This document shows, piece by piece, positions 53,644 to 64,000 of a stretch of 64,000 nt of DNA. The translations under genes were made by a program, and so were the position numbers. How positions within the stretch are numbered: position 1 is the stretch's first letter; every line of letters starts with the position of its first letter. Source of the DNA: Mermis nigrescens (Eukaryota; Nematoda; Enoplea; Mermithida; Mermithidae); contig JAVLUZ010000149.1 of the NCBI GenBank assembly GCA_036768485.1, positions 1-64,000 on the forward strand. The letters run 5' to 3'. The notes under the pieces were generated by a model, which made no database searches, was not told the origin of the DNA, and saw nothing but the letters and a program-made list of their open reading frames with translations.

Positions 53644-53880
53644 CATAGGTGTGCGGCACCAAAATTATGGGATTTGCAAGATTTTTCAAAGATCAAAGAA
53701 TAACCTAAAAAATGGTGGTATGGCGAAAAAACACAATTTTTAAACGTTTATCATCGAGCACTATCCATTGGCATCAAAAATTGCGAAAAAAACAAAAAAA
53801 TTTCGAAAAATTGGTTTCTGGGGGTATTTCGGTTTCTGGGGCAGGTGCATACCCCACAATGCCCCCCATGCCCAGGTGTG
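53644..53880. mobile_element. MITE family A copy 6 (reverse), 8-bp TSD
   Basis: CATAGGTGTGCGGCACC to CATGCCCAGGTGTG with exact GTCGTCAT duplications at 53636-53643 and 53881-53888. Confidence 0.9.
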
Positions 53881-53923
53881 GTCGTCATATTTCGTAAGTA
53901 AATAAGCCACTTTTGTAATCAAA

Positions 53924-54145
53924 TCATCTGTTGACTTTCTTTATTAAACCGCTGCATAATTTGCGATGTTCGATCGTTTTTTTGGCAAAACAAGCGATCT
54001 TATTCCGAAATTCTTCCGACGTTTCTGACGATGTACTATCTAGAATGTAAAACAAACTGACATGTAATCGATCGACGAATTTTGTGTAAAAATTTACGTT
54101 GGTGCAAAGGATTGAAACACGGAGGCTCCGAAAAACTGATAAATG
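53924..54145 (-). CDS. unidentified coding-like exon, minus strand
   Basis: After a possible acceptor (CTTAAG) 73 codons stay open to TGA. The translation has balanced composition: HLSVFRSLRVSILCTNVNFY, then TKFVDRLHVSLFYILDSTSS, ETSEEFRNKIACFAKKTIEH and RKLCSGLIKKVNR. It has alternating hydrophobic and charged segments, unlike the low-complexity frames around it, and lies in non-repetitive sequence between two family A MITEs. I do not recognise the family. There is no ATG, so it would be a 3' exon of a gene on the minus strand with other exons further right. Chance cannot be excluded. Confidence 0.3.
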   Translation of the reverse strand, partial: HLSVFRSLRVSILCTNVNFYTKFVDRLHVSLFYILDSTSSETSEEFRNKIACFAKKTIEHRKLCSGLIKKVNR

Positions 54146-54383
54146 CTTAAGTCAGCATTTTTTCATAGATTTTTTAAAGTTCGAAAATCTGACTACCAGT
54201 CACATCAAATGCCAGAGGTCAGCTGAGCAGATTTTCTAATCGAATGCCTCATTTCTTGGAGTGTTCAAAGGTATTTTAATTTGTAAGTGAAAAAATCCCG
54301 AAAAATATGGAATTATAAATATCCGTGAAATTTATCAAGATACGCATAGTCGAATTATGAATTCTAGAAAAAGGGTGGCAGCC

Positions 54384-54640
54384 ATACCTGGGCGTGGGGG
54401 AGTTTGGGGGTATGCACCCCCTAGAAACAAAATACCCCCCCCAGAAAATAAAATACCCCCCAGATTTCAATCTTTGAAAATGTTTTCGTTTTTTCCGCAA
54501 TTTTTTGATGCCAATGGATAGTGCTCGATGAGAAACGTTGAAAAATGGTGTTTTTTCGCCATACCACCATTTTTAAGGGCATTTTTTGACATTTGAAAAA
54601 ATCATGCATTCCCCCAGAACTTTGATACCGCCCACCCATG
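54384..54640. mobile_element. MITE family A copy 7
   Basis: ATACCTGGGCGTGGGGGAG to GATACCGCCCACCCATG. Flanked by GTGGCAGCC (54375-54383) and GTGGCGGCC (54641-54649), one mismatch in nine. Confidence 0.87.
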
Positions 54641-54649
54641 GTGGCGGCC

Positions 54650-55375
54650 ATTTTTGCGCGGTAAATCCTCAGAATCGGTTATATTTATGAGTTAGATATA
54701 TATGTGATACCTAGTATTTGTTTGCGTGTGTCATAGTTGAGTTAAATATTTCATCGAGTGGTCAATGGTCATTGTTTTTTTACGGTATGTATTATGTTGC
54801 TTTTGCATCATCGTTGTGATATAATGATGCTATTTCTACTTTGCTATGTAATAAAAGCTATCTTTATCATACTTGGTGTTCTTCTTGTACCACTCAAGGA
54901 CGCTTTTACGGTCATCTTTTCATAAGCTTCAGAATTCTTGGGTGAAAAAAAGTAAATAGCATTTTAATTTATGTATGCTAATATTCTCATGCTTTATCTA
55001 AAATTTGTCTGTAGGGTACTAAAGTTCGATTAAATCCTACAGAAATGTCAGCATCTGAGGGTACCTTAAGCATGCTTTTGCTAAGAAAAAAGTTGCATCG
55101 ATTTTTCTCGCTTAATATGCATTTCTTACTCCGTAAATTCTGAAGTTCTTATCCACAAGTTCGCATTTATAGGTTTCGTCACTTAGGCAAAATTTTCAAG
55201 AACAGGTCTATCTTTATGTGAAGTGCATACACGCATCGCTGGGATCTCCAATAGGCCGTCCCCCAAATAGACATACCTCCTTTTAATTTTTTGGCAAAAA
55301 AACTTGCGTTTTTGACCTTTTTTAGCTATTTTTTGCCATTTTGGCCAAAAATTTTCTTGTAAAGGAATTACATGT
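54650..55375. other. intergenic spacer
   Basis: 55240-55360 resembles MITE family G (CCAATAGGCCGTCCCCCAAA). The rest shows nothing recognisable. A 42-codon open stretch at about 55019-55143 (plus) is within chance. Confidence 0.35.
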
Positions 55376-55390
55376 TATGGAAACAGGTCA

Positions 55391-55545
55391 CAAACACGTG
55401 AGTGTGGGTGAGGGCGTTAGACCCCCATGAATCCGGTAGACCTCCAAAATCTATAGACCCCTTAGCATGGAATTTGGCATGTTTTTCTGGGATTTTTGCT
55501 AGTTTTACACAACCTAGCCTCCAGAATTTAATTGCTGCCCTTGTG
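55391..55545. mobile_element. short family-A-like MITE
   Basis: CACGTGAGTGTGGGTG to ATTGCTGCCCTTGTGTG, a shortened A-type element. Flanks GTCACAAA and GTTACAAG agree only partly. Confidence 0.5.
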
Positions 55546-55550
55546 TGGTT

Positions 55551-55886
55551 ACAAGCCGGGCCGTATTACCGAAAAAAAATTTTGAAAGGTAAGATAATGC
55601 ACTGAAAGATGAGAAAATCGCATGTACATATTTGTCGTCAAATCTTCATATTTCTGGCGCTTTGCGCCAGATTTGAACTATTCTCTATACTTTTGGCTTA
55701 AGCGCGGCTAAAAAACAACTCTTTTTATAATGTTTTGAGTGGGAAGGAAATTCTTTTTTGAACAGTTCGAATTTTATGATCTCTGGATAGAGCATGTCGA
55801 AAAACGTCAATAAATGCGGTTTCTACGTGTTGTCTCGACCAATTTATGTCGGGTCCATCATCCCCTTGGCCGGATCACGGGCCGGT
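55551..55886. mobile_element. H-like MITE with near-exact TSD
   Basis: GCCGGGCCGTATTACCG at the left, GATCACGGGCCG at the right, inverted. Flanks GGTTACAA and GGTAACAA agree at seven of eight. Contains TCTGGCGCTTTGCGCCAG (55654), the shared palindrome. Confidence 0.65.
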
Positions 55887-57724
55887 AACAAGTACCATAT
55901 TTTTTAGAATTGCTCTTTTTTGACTAATTTTCCATTAGCAGCAAAAACGAGAAGCGAGTAATCTGTTATGTTTGAGAAAATCAAATATCTGATGTGACTA
56001 CAACGACCAAAACTAGTTTATCTATAAGTCTATTTTACGAAAGCTTGTGCATGGAAATCAATTTTCAGCGATCTAGCGAGCAGCTACAAAAGTGGTTTTT
56101 ATGTAGCTTACTGTAATAAAATTTTGCATATTGAAACATCAGATGCTTATTAATTGCTATCCACAGTATCGTGATTGCTGCTTCAGCTTAAACCACTTTT
56201 GTAATAAATTTACATCGAATCAAGAATTGTGATCTATGCACAAGGTTTCGTGAATCAGACTATAAGTGCTCAGCTCATTAAGAGGTTTTGAGAATGTTCC
56301 TAATAAGGATTTTTGATCAAATACGGTTGCTGATCATACGTTTGGACAATCTCGAATCCTTATTCATTTTTATTCAAAATTTTCAAAACAAAGTTTGTGT
56401 TTGCTTGAAGTGACTTTCTTACTAAAAACTGAGCACACGTGTAAAACGATGCTATTTCATATTTGACAAAATTAGGAAAAATTAATATACTAACCAGTTT
56501 TGAATAATTTAACACTGTTGTGATTTTTGACCCACCAGACCCATCGACTCGTTTGCTGCCGTGTATTTGATCAATCAGCATTCAATTTCTGTGCATGCGC
56601 ACAATTTAAATTTGGATGAGGAATCTGGAGAAAGGGAATGAAGTATAAAATCTTGTAATAAAATAATCTATGCTGATATTATTAGTAAATCATATTGAGA
56701 AACACTCTCAACATGACAAGCTTGTAAAGTGACAAAAGCGTATGACATTTTCATTGACTTCGATAGTGAATCTGGAGGATGTAGACTAAAGTATGTGAAT
56801 AGCAAAAGTACGACCAGACCATATTCATTCAAGATTCTACTGAGACACTGATTAACAACTTCGACCACTTATGTAGGTGCCTTTTTTGACCTACCTATCC
56901 ACTTACTTCTTCTTAAGTGTAAGCAATAGGATGTTAACTTGAGCGTTTAGAAGAAAAATAACGAAAGTTGTTGAGAAAGCAGGTCTCAGTCATAAATTGA
57001 CCGCAAGAATAATGTCTCTAAATTATGAATTATGCAGTAGATGGGTAACTCATTATTCTTTATAATGATTTAATTGTAGTACCTGCATCCTACATACGTA
57101 TAGGTACTCACGTTATTAATGTTTAGCATAATTGCGCAGGTTTTTATATGATCAGCGCAACGATTGCTGCTTATATAAAAAATCAAGGGTAGTTACCTAC
57201 AGTTATGTAATCTCGCACTTAAATATGTTATTCAGAAGTTCGACTAGCTAACTCTTTCACCCTCTGCTTCAAAAGTAAAGTGCTTGTGAATGATTCTTCT
57301 TCTTAGAAGTCCCCTCTCGTTAATATATTAGCAGTCGCTTCTCTTAAACACAAATGCAATGCGTAAGTAAAAAGTCATTTTTCTAGGCTAATGCATTGTT
57401 ATAGCGTATGCAGCGTGTATTAAATTTCATTTGACTACAAGAAATATGCGGCACAGGCCAAGAAGTTTAAGAAGTTCTAAACTTTAGCGAGTCAATTCAC
57501 CCTTTTAGCAGGAAGTATGCTTTATTTTTCAACTGGTGCAGCAAGAAAGCTTCAGATTGCTTACGTGCATGTATAATATACACTATATGCTTATCATGTG
57601 CCTATGGAAAGTACGTATGCTTAAAGATGGGAAAGCGTAAGCCAAAAATTTGTTTTAAAGTTTTATACTGACGTATTCTATACGTGAAAATCCTCGGCCC
57701 GGCTGTTGTTCGGTTTCTTTGCAG
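55887..57724. other. unique-looking intergenic region upstream of the light chain gene
   Basis: No MITE signature for about 1.8 kb, unusual in this window. No convincing gene on either strand. Presumably includes the light chain promoter; TATATAAAA at 57172-57180 is a possible TATA element but lies far from the first predicted exon. Confidence 0.4.
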
Positions 57725-57766
57725 GAAATTCGCCGAAATTGAACGAATTCCATTTCCACGGAGCAC
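57725..57766 (+). other. predicted 5' UTR exon of the light chain gene
   Basis: CGGTTTCTTTGCAG precedes and CAC|GTAAGT follows: two strong splice sites bounding 42 bases without ATG. The next acceptor, ATATTTTAG at 57845, leads to the start-codon exon. Confidence 0.45.
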
Positions 57767-57845
57767 GTAAGTACGCGTAGCTAAAATATAAGTTCATGCT
57801 CATTGCTCTTATTGCATTATATTAACAGTTAGCGTTATATTTTAG

Positions 57846-57939
57846 GCGCATTTGCCGAGCAGGGAGTCTAGTTCAAAAATTGTTTCGTCTAACACAGCGG
57901 ATTTGTGAGCAGTCGGCGCTGGATTGAATTAAAATTATG
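57846..57939 (+). CDS. light chain exon with start codon only
   Basis: ATG at 57937-57939 is directly followed by the donor GTAAAA, so the exon contributes only Met. The upstream part (from the acceptor TATTTTAG at 57845) is 5' UTR. The next exon opens with TCG in frame. Confidence 0.75.
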
Positions 57940-60900
57940 GTAAAAAATAGATTATTTATATTCAATTAAGATTTTTGTCGCGGCTTTAAATTTTGATTTT
58001 TAATTATGCACCTTACTACAACCACTCAGCCTGTTTTACGGTAGACTACCTAATAAAACAAACATTATTTTGCAGTCGAGCAAGACGAAATCAAAGCCAA
58101 GGCCGAGGAAGTCGAAGGGAGATGTATCTCAGTTCGACCAGCGACAAATGACCGAATTTAAAGAAGTAACAATCGAAAATCACAGCGAAATTCAGCTAGT
58201 TTATTCAGTTTTACAAAGTCTGTAGGCGCTTTAATTTTATCGTTGTACTTCGATTACTTACCTGTTTAATTATTTCAATATTCTATTCATCGACGATAAA
58301 AGTTTATGATATTTAATTTCGGTTTAACTCGGCTCAAAATGATTTTCGTTACCACTTTTAAACAAAATGCAGATCTTCTAGAATACAAATCACGCTTAAT
58401 ACAAATATCAAAATGTAACATGCTGCTCACATCGTCCTGACTAGAGTTTGTTTTTAGGTTTTTCAGATAATGGATGTCAACAAGGACGGTATCGTCGATA
58501 AAAACGACTTGAAAGATCTGTATGCTTCTTTAGGTAGGCTTGTCATCAATATTGCACGTATTCTGTCGAGGTCCTAGGTTTTCTTACGAAACTAGAGAAA
58601 ACAATCTGCAAAATTGTTGAGATAATACATACTGAGCGTGATCAAAATCATTACTTGAATAATGAATTAGGTAGTTTTTTAAGGATCGATTCCATCAGAC
58701 TCACAGATAGATTCGATGCTGAAAGAAGCGGATGGACCGATTAATTTCACCACCTTTTTGACATTGTTCGGCGACCGTCTAACTGGTATGTTATTGCATG
58801 TTTTTTCAATATGTAATAGGTCTTTATGCATACGAAAAAGAGCAAACAGTATCTTGCAGTGGCGGATCTAGGATTTCCTTATGGAGTGGGCGGTACCTAA
58901 CTTCTAAAAACAGTCAAAAATAGGCCCAATAATCTGCCCTTCACGTGTGAAATATTGTTTTTTTTGGCGCTTTACGTTCTCTACTCTTGTTTAAAATCAC
59001 TTTTAAAACAAATTTCTTTTTTTAATTTTTGAAATTTTCGACAATTTTGTGCGAAAAAATCATTTAATTTCTTCGACTAGCGATGATAGCGCCGCAAACT
59101 TTGTGAAATTTAGGCGCAAGGACGTTTACAAGTTTGCTCAATTTCCTGTGTTTGTAGCATTTGACACGGAACCAGTGTCAAATTTTTTTTTGTCAAAAAA
59201 AATCAAATTTTTTGTCAAAAAAATGCAATTTCTGAAATTATAAAGATATATAGAACACACAATTGCACATTTCGGCTCGGAGCGCCGAGAATTTTTGCGA
59301 ATTTCGAACCTTTTTTGCAGTTTTTGTCTCCCAAAAAATCTTTGTACATGTACAAAGACGATCCCAAAAAGTCTTTGTACATCGCGAAAAATCTTTGCTG
59401 AATACAAAAAAACGTGCACGGAACGTAGAAAGTTTTTTAAATTTATGCTTGAAAACATTTGAAACCTTGCAAGAGAAAAAATGGCTTCTATGCCGCCAAG
59501 AAAGTGAATGACTGTCATTAATAGGTCATAAAAATTTGAGAAATTATGATCACTAATGACGGCCAAAAATCATTGGAAATTACATATCAATTTTTTTATC
59601 TCGCTAACTATTTTGGGCCAATAGGGGGATCAACCCCCGCTCTTTTAAATCCGCTCGTGTTATCTTGTAAACTTTCATTTTATATAGAGTACCTGATGAA
59701 ATATTAAAATAGTAAGTAAACGTTAGGAAATTGATTAACATTATCGAAAGTTAGTCTGTACTTTCCAAAAGCATAGCATCAATTTCTGACATAGTAGACT
59801 TTCAGGTACGGATCCTGAGGACGTTATTATTGGTGCGTTCCGAATGTTCGATAAACGTGACTCCGGTTTTATTTCAGAAGAAGAGTAAGAGTGATCGAGT
59901 TTCTTAGTTACTTCTCCTTAGTAATCTATTTGAAAATCATTTCATTTTAGATTAAAGCGAATATTGAATCATTTTCGAGGAGAACCATTCGACGATTCGG
60001 AGGTATGACTATACGTGTTCTTTGGGGTGTGGAGGGGAGGTTCGACCCCCAGAATAGCTACTGACCCACGCAAAATGACTACGACCCCCCAGAATTGTTA
60101 ATGTTTTTGTAAAAATGGTAGAAAGTGAGCCTTTTTAATCGTTTTTACCTCATTTTTGATTCAAAAGTTTCAAATTTTCTGCGCTTGATATTTTGTTCAA
60201 TTTACTCGATTATTTCAAATTTTTCTTGAAATTTGTTTTTTATGCTCTAGGCAGAACGAGCATTGTCCGGAACGTCAAAAGACAGTGTTTTTGACGTGGT
60301 GTACCCATCTGTCCTTATCCCTAAAAAGGCACTTTTTAAAAATTTCTGGGTTTGACCTCCACAGAATTCCCATGCTGTACATTGTATGGGTATGGTACGT
60401 TTATTACCTTAATGTGAGCATGCTTAAAGTTTATGCGTAAGTCTTTTTTTTTTGAACGTAGAAAATTGTAATGCTCCGGCGCTGAAATTGTGGCGCCAAA
60501 TCCAATATAATGGTGAAATTTGCTGATTCGTATAACACCTTGCTCGACTGTCTCATTTTTGGTTGGATATTCTTTCATGTGCCTGACTCACATTCATTAA
60601 GCCGACTCACAATCATAAACGATCAGAATCGACATTCTTAAAGTCTGCGTACGAAAATTTTCAAAGACAAAAAGGTCACAAAATTGATAATATGGACAGA
60701 AATATCATTTTTCGACCTTTCTCATTCAGCTCAATTCATTTGCGCCAGAAAAGTGCGAAAAAACGGGAAATGGCCGAAAATGAATTCTCGATAGTCTTTT
60801 CGGGAGAGGGGGGAGTTGGATTTGGTGTGTTCTTAATATTGAATGATATGGGTAAACTTTCAAGGAAACGCAAAAAAATGCGAGCTAATTCAAGGGTCGA

Positions 60901-61802
60901 TGAATTCTTATACTGTAGCTCGAGCGTGGAAGCTAGTACTCGCTAAATTTGCCTGCTTGACGACACTTCTTTGTTTTATCTGTTCAGTTGAGTAGGTCTC
61001 ATAAGTGAGAAATTTTGAGGCTCTTACAAAGATTTCTGAAACCATCTTTCTTTAACAAACAAATTCTTTTTAAGGAAAAATCAGTTATTTGAACCAGGTT
61101 TACACATTTTTATGCAAAAACTTAAGATATTCGTCCCGCTTCGCGCCGGGCTATATTATTAAGTTAATTTAGGACGAATGAGCAGTGAGCACTGTTTTAT
61201 GAGTCGCATATTACGGGCTGGTTGTTGGTTATGCATATTCCGTTGAAAAAAATTGGGTGCGTGGTAAAACCAAAAAATGCTCTTATTAAGACTTCCTGAG
61301 ATCTTTTTTATAATAAAAATGATGCCGTACAAGAACGAACAGCGGCTACATAATAAAGTTGTGATCATTTTTCAGACCATTGGAGTCTCACGTATACCTG
61401 GAAAATGGGGGGTTTGGGGTATCCACTTCCCTAGAAACCAAAATACTCCAGAAATTCAATTTTTGAATTTTTTGTTTTTTCTCGCAATTTTTGATGCCAA
61501 TGGATAGTGCTCGATGAGAAACGTTGAAAAATTGTGCTTTTTCGCCATACCACCATTTTTAAGGTCATTTTTTGACCTTTGAGAAAATCTTGCACTCCCT
61601 CACCCAGAGCTTTGGTGCCGCCCACCTGTGGTCTCACGGACTGTCCTTTCCAATTCCCTGTCCTTTTGCGTGATAATTTTTTTGCCTTCAGCTAAAAGGA
61701 ATGCACCAGGGCAAACCACCGATTAGTGACGGACAGGTTGACTACAAGGCGTTTGCCAAATTGATCACCACTGGAGCTCAAGAGGAATTGGCTAATGCCT
61801 AG
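57937..61802 (+). CDS. Mlc2: muscle-type myosin regulatory light chain, 7 coding exons
   Basis: Wraps the IQ region of the myosin heavy chain neck and tunes motor activity in muscle. Exons: 57937-57939 (ATG alone), 58076-58165, 58458-58533, 58684-58785, 59806-59884, 59951-60002, 61692-61802; all have GT...AG borders and phases agree, giving 170 residues, the size of nematode MLC. A basic N terminus ([16 protein letters not shown]) precedes EF-hand 1, whose loop [12 protein letters not shown] (residues 37-48) keeps the ligands for a divalent cation. The other EF-hands are degenerate ([26 protein letters not shown]). C terminus [18 protein letters not shown]. No classical kinase site (TS or SS before NVF) is evident at the N terminus. 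It is intact as read; introns 4-6 carry MITEs. Confidence 0.95.
58076..58165 (+). CDS. light chain exon 2: basic N terminus
   Basis: Encodes [20 protein letters not shown] and [10 protein letters not shown]; acceptor TATTTTGCAG, donor GTAACA. FKE leads into the EF-hand 1 helix. Confidence 0.93.
58458..58533 (+). CDS. light chain exon 3: EF-hand 1
   Basis: Encodes [20 protein letters not shown] and LYASL. Loop positions 1, 3, 5 and 12 are D, N, D, D: a functional cation site is expected. Phase 0 in, 1 out. Confidence 0.95.
58684..58785 (+). CDS. light chain exon 4: EF-hand 2
   Basis: Encodes [20 protein letters not shown] and [27 protein letters not shown] is the diagnostic RLC block; the loop has lost cation ligands, as usual for the family. 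Confidence 0.95.
58857..59659. mobile_element. family D MITE in light chain intron 4
   Basis: Starts CAGTGGCGGATCTAGG and ends AATCCGCTCGTG. Flanks GTATCTTG (58849-58856) and TTATCTTG (59660-59667) agree at seven of eight. Contains the palindrome TTTGTACATGTACAAAGA (59341) and GGCTCGGAGCGCC. Confidence 0.82.
59806..59884 (+). CDS. light chain exon 5: EF-hand 3
   Basis: Encodes [20 protein letters not shown] and FISEE. GTDPE...GAF.MFD is conserved in RLCs. Donor GTAAGA within the Glu codon. Confidence 0.94.
59951..60002 (+). CDS. light chain exon 6
   Basis: Encodes [17 protein letters not shown]. 66-base intron before it. Donor GTATGA. Confidence 0.92.
60014..60395. mobile_element. MITE family F copy 5 in light chain intron 6
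   Basis: ACGTGTTCTTTGGGGTGTGG to CCATGCTGTACATTGTATGG, with CAGAATTGTTAATG and ACGAGCATTGTCCGGAACGTC. Starts 11 bases after exon 6. Confidence 0.7.
60396..61392. other. light chain intron 6, middle
   Basis: 60680-60850 has words close to MITE family A (TTTTTCGACCTTTCTCATTCA, TTCATTTGCGCCAGAAAA) but no ends. Otherwise nothing recognised. Confidence 0.35.
61393..61630. mobile_element. MITE family A copy 8, 8-bp TSD
   Basis: TATACCTGGAAAATGGGGGG to GTGCCGCCCACCTGTG, exact GTCTCACG at 61385-61392 and 61631-61638. In light chain intron 6, 61 bases before exon 7. Confidence 0.88.
61692..61802 (+). CDS. light chain exon 7 and stop
   Basis: Encodes [20 protein letters not shown] and [16 protein letters not shown], then TAG. 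DYKAF..LITTGAQ is the RLC C-terminal signature. Acceptor TTTGCCTTCAG. Confidence 0.95.
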   Translation, partial: LKGMHQGKPPISDGQVDYKAFAKLITTGAQEELANA

Positions 61803-62739
61803 AGTCAATTGTTGCTTGTCACGGAATATCGAATTGTCTATAATTTGTTTTTAATGGTGAGGAAATGTATGGTAGTACATATAGATATATACATGCCTTT
61901 ATTTTACAATGAAAAGACCTAAAAAAGAAGTTTACATTAGAAGATGCGTGTTTTGTTTTCTTTGATTGTTGGTAATTACCAAATTTTTTAACTTGAAAGA
62001 TTTTTTTAGATAATCAGTGTATACGGATTAGGCAGCTCAGCATAATGTGCTATTTTTCCCTACATGTCTCTGAAATAATCCAAATGATTAATTATGTTCA
62101 GCATTGCTGAAAAATAATTTCAACATTTATCTTTCTTGGTTTCAGTAGACACAGAATGCTAACTGATTTTCCTACTGAAAAGTAGATAATGCACATGAAA
62201 TTTTTCATTAATAGACTCGCACTTGAGTTGAGAGACGCATGAACGTGTCTAAGGCAGACGTGCTCTGGGGGTTGGTGAAGATCTACATCCCCAGAATGAA
62301 ATTTCTGAGAAAACCAAGGCAAAACGAAGGTCAAGATATTGATGAAAATCGGTGATTATAATGACTCAGAAACTGCTGGAATGACGTTGTTTTGATGCTA
62401 TTTTTGCATTTATACCAGTTTTTGACGTCATTTCGGCCTGAATAACTTCAGTAAGAGACCCCTCCCTAGATCGGTCATGCTGTGTATCTATGGTCTTTAG
62501 TCTGTTTCTCAGCAGTATCCACCTTTCATGTAGGAACTCTCATTTGCTCTAGACTGACAGCTCTATGTAATAATAAGAAATTGATCCATATGTACAATTT
62601 CACGTTTATAAGTTTATTGTATTTGTAGTATTTTCAGAAAAAGCTACTAAATTTCGTAGTCATACAAGGACAGTAGGTTTTTGAGGCCTCGGCAGTTTAA
62701 CAAACCAAATTTCAGGCGTTTTATATATCTACATAGTGT
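61803..62739. other. light chain 3' region and intergenic spacer
   Basis: No canonical AATAAA found close to the stop, so the polyadenylation signal is unresolved. 62180-62500 contains CGTGTCTAAGGCAGACG...ATCTACATCCCCAGAATG, possibly an old MITE. No gene. Confidence 0.35.
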
Positions 62740-62747
62740 ATTATCAG

Positions 62748-62918
62748 CAGGCACGTAGCTGGCCCTCCTATTTTGGGGGGGACCAAAACCAATTTTGGGG
62801 GTCTAAGCCAAAAATAGCACAAAATAACGTGCAAAAAGTCCTATTAATCCGCTTTTTTCTGAATTTGGAGGGGGGGGGGTCCGGCCGGACCCCTCAGCCC
62901 CCCACAGCTGCGTGCCTG
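62748..62918. mobile_element. MITE family B copy 5
   Basis: CAGGCACGTAGCTGG ... CACAGCTGCGTGCCTG. Flanks ATTATCAG (62740-62747) and ATTATCAA (62919-62926), one mismatch. Confidence 0.9.
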
Positions 62919-63304
62919 ATTATCAAAATTTAATCCTTTTAGCTATACCTGCTGTGCACCTATGTATGATGATTATATTTTTTTACACTGTGCGAATGAA
63001 AGAGAAGTCACGAAAGTGAACTTTAGCGCTCATTTGTAGGCGTGCAAACGATTATTTAGAAGAGGAGAAAAGAGTCGTACATATTTAGCTTGCAAATTTC
63101 TGCTCTCCAACGACATTCACAAAATTCTCAAAATTTTTGCGTTTCGCGTCCAACTCATTTTTTTTCTATTATTTGAATTGACTTCTCAATTTTTAAGACT
63201 ACAGATTCGATTTAGCCTGCAATAAGGAGACATGTGCATATTTTTATCACGTGTTTGATTTAATCGTAGTGCAAAATATGGGATCTGGCTTATGCAAATG
63301 CCAT

Positions 63305-63568
63305 CATGCGTGGGCAGCAAGAAAATTCTGGGGGCGTTCAAGATTATTCAAAGGTCAAAAAATGGCCTTAAAAATGGTGGTATGGCGTAAAAACACCGTT
63401 TTTCGACGTTTCTCATCAAGCACTATCCATTGGCATCAAAAAATTGCGAAAAAAATGAAAAAATTTCAAAAATTGAATTCTGGGGGTATTTGATTTCTGG
63501 GGAGGGGGGTATTTTGGTTTCTCGGGGGGTGCATACCCTCCAAACCCCCGTCCCCACGCCCAGATGTG
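63305..63568. mobile_element. MITE family A copy 9 (reverse), 8-bp TSD
   Basis: CATGCGTGGGCAGCAAG to CACGCCCAGATGTG, exact AATGCCAT at 63297-63304 and 63569-63576. Core GGCATCAAAAAATTGCG in reverse. Confidence 0.9.
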
Positions 63569-63576
63569 AATGCCAT

Positions 63577-64000
63577 GACAATTTGTTCCGCACGCATGCG
63601 TATGGGGGTCGTGGAAAAACTCTTATGAGTTATTAACGTGTATAATATAAAATCCGTGTTAATTATAAATTAATTAATTGTTGTGTAAATTTAACGATTT
63701 CTATCATAAGCTTAATAATTGTCTCGTTTGGTCATTTTTTATTTTTTTAATTTTTTTAATGCAATTCCGCGATTTAGAAGCCTAGAAATTTTAGTCAACC
63801 ATATTATTCCAATCCGACTCAACGTCGTGTCAATTAATCAGTATCAAGCTTCGTCCAACAAGACTCACGTTTACTCAAAGATTTCTTAACTACCACAATA
63901 CCTTGGCGCTTGGGCTAGCGGATTTTCAGAAATTCATTCCAGTCATGGAGGTTAAGATTTATGTGACTGAGATGCCATGATATAAAATCATTGCTTCATA
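63577..64000. other. AT-rich end of window
   Basis: No gene or element recognised up to the edge. Confidence 0.4.

Noticed and set aside
58857..59659. Long ORF on the minus strand (59138-59566) in light chain intron 4
   Set aside because: Matches the family D repeat in translation and contains no domain.

Overview
This is a eukaryotic nuclear window: AT-rich, dominated by repeats, with two multi-exon plus-strand protein genes whose introns have canonical GT...AG ends in nearly all cases. The first encodes a GPAT3/GPAT4-type glycerol-3-phosphate acyltransferase (12 exons, about 20.27-52.03 kb). The second encodes a muscle-type myosin regulatory light chain (57.9-61.8 kb). By recollection of known homologues, the light chain looks most like nematode MLC and the acyltransferase has arthropod-like and nematode-like blocks. 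An ecdysozoan invertebrate, possibly a nematode, is the best guess, held with low confidence. There are no bacterial operons, CRISPR arrays or rRNA genes.

Layout. 1-20 kb is almost entirely repeats: TGTCCGG arrays, a 20-bp tandem repeat, an internally deleted hAT transposase (2.6-3.1 kb), an AT-rich block between inverted minisatellites (3.3-5.0 kb), tRNA-like SINE heads, a TA-flanked MITE (6.47-7.04 kb), a complete hAT element with 8-bp target-site duplication (7.08-8.22 kb), a Penelope-like fragment (10.7-11.1 kb) and a stack of nested hAT-type MITEs (16.9-19.3 kb). 20.3-52.0 kb is the acyltransferase gene. Its introns hold MITEs, a 5'-truncated LINE (26.35-27.34 kb), a degenerate relative of a foldback element (30.66-34.44 kb), a 5.4-kb foldback element with 2.3-kb inverted arms (37.5-42.96 kb), TA microsatellites and a mariner element (43.16-44.47 kb). 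52-57.7 kb is intergenic with more MITEs and one unidentified minus-strand coding-like stretch. 57.7-61.8 kb is the light chain gene. 61.8-64 kb is intergenic.

The two genes are unrelated in function: one acts in ER glycerolipid synthesis, the other in contraction. In the acyltransferase gene every splice phase fits, except that exon 5 needs one extra T in a T6 run to join exons 4 and 6 in frame. The exon placed by homology at 45102 is preceded by GG instead of AG. These are either assembly errors or signs of gene decay.

The most striking feature is the density of short non-autonomous elements with hAT signatures (8-bp target duplications and CAGG...CCTG or CATA...TATG termini). Many have exact duplications readable in the sequence, and several are nested in one another. 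Otherwise different families share the short palindrome GGCGCTTCGCGCC.
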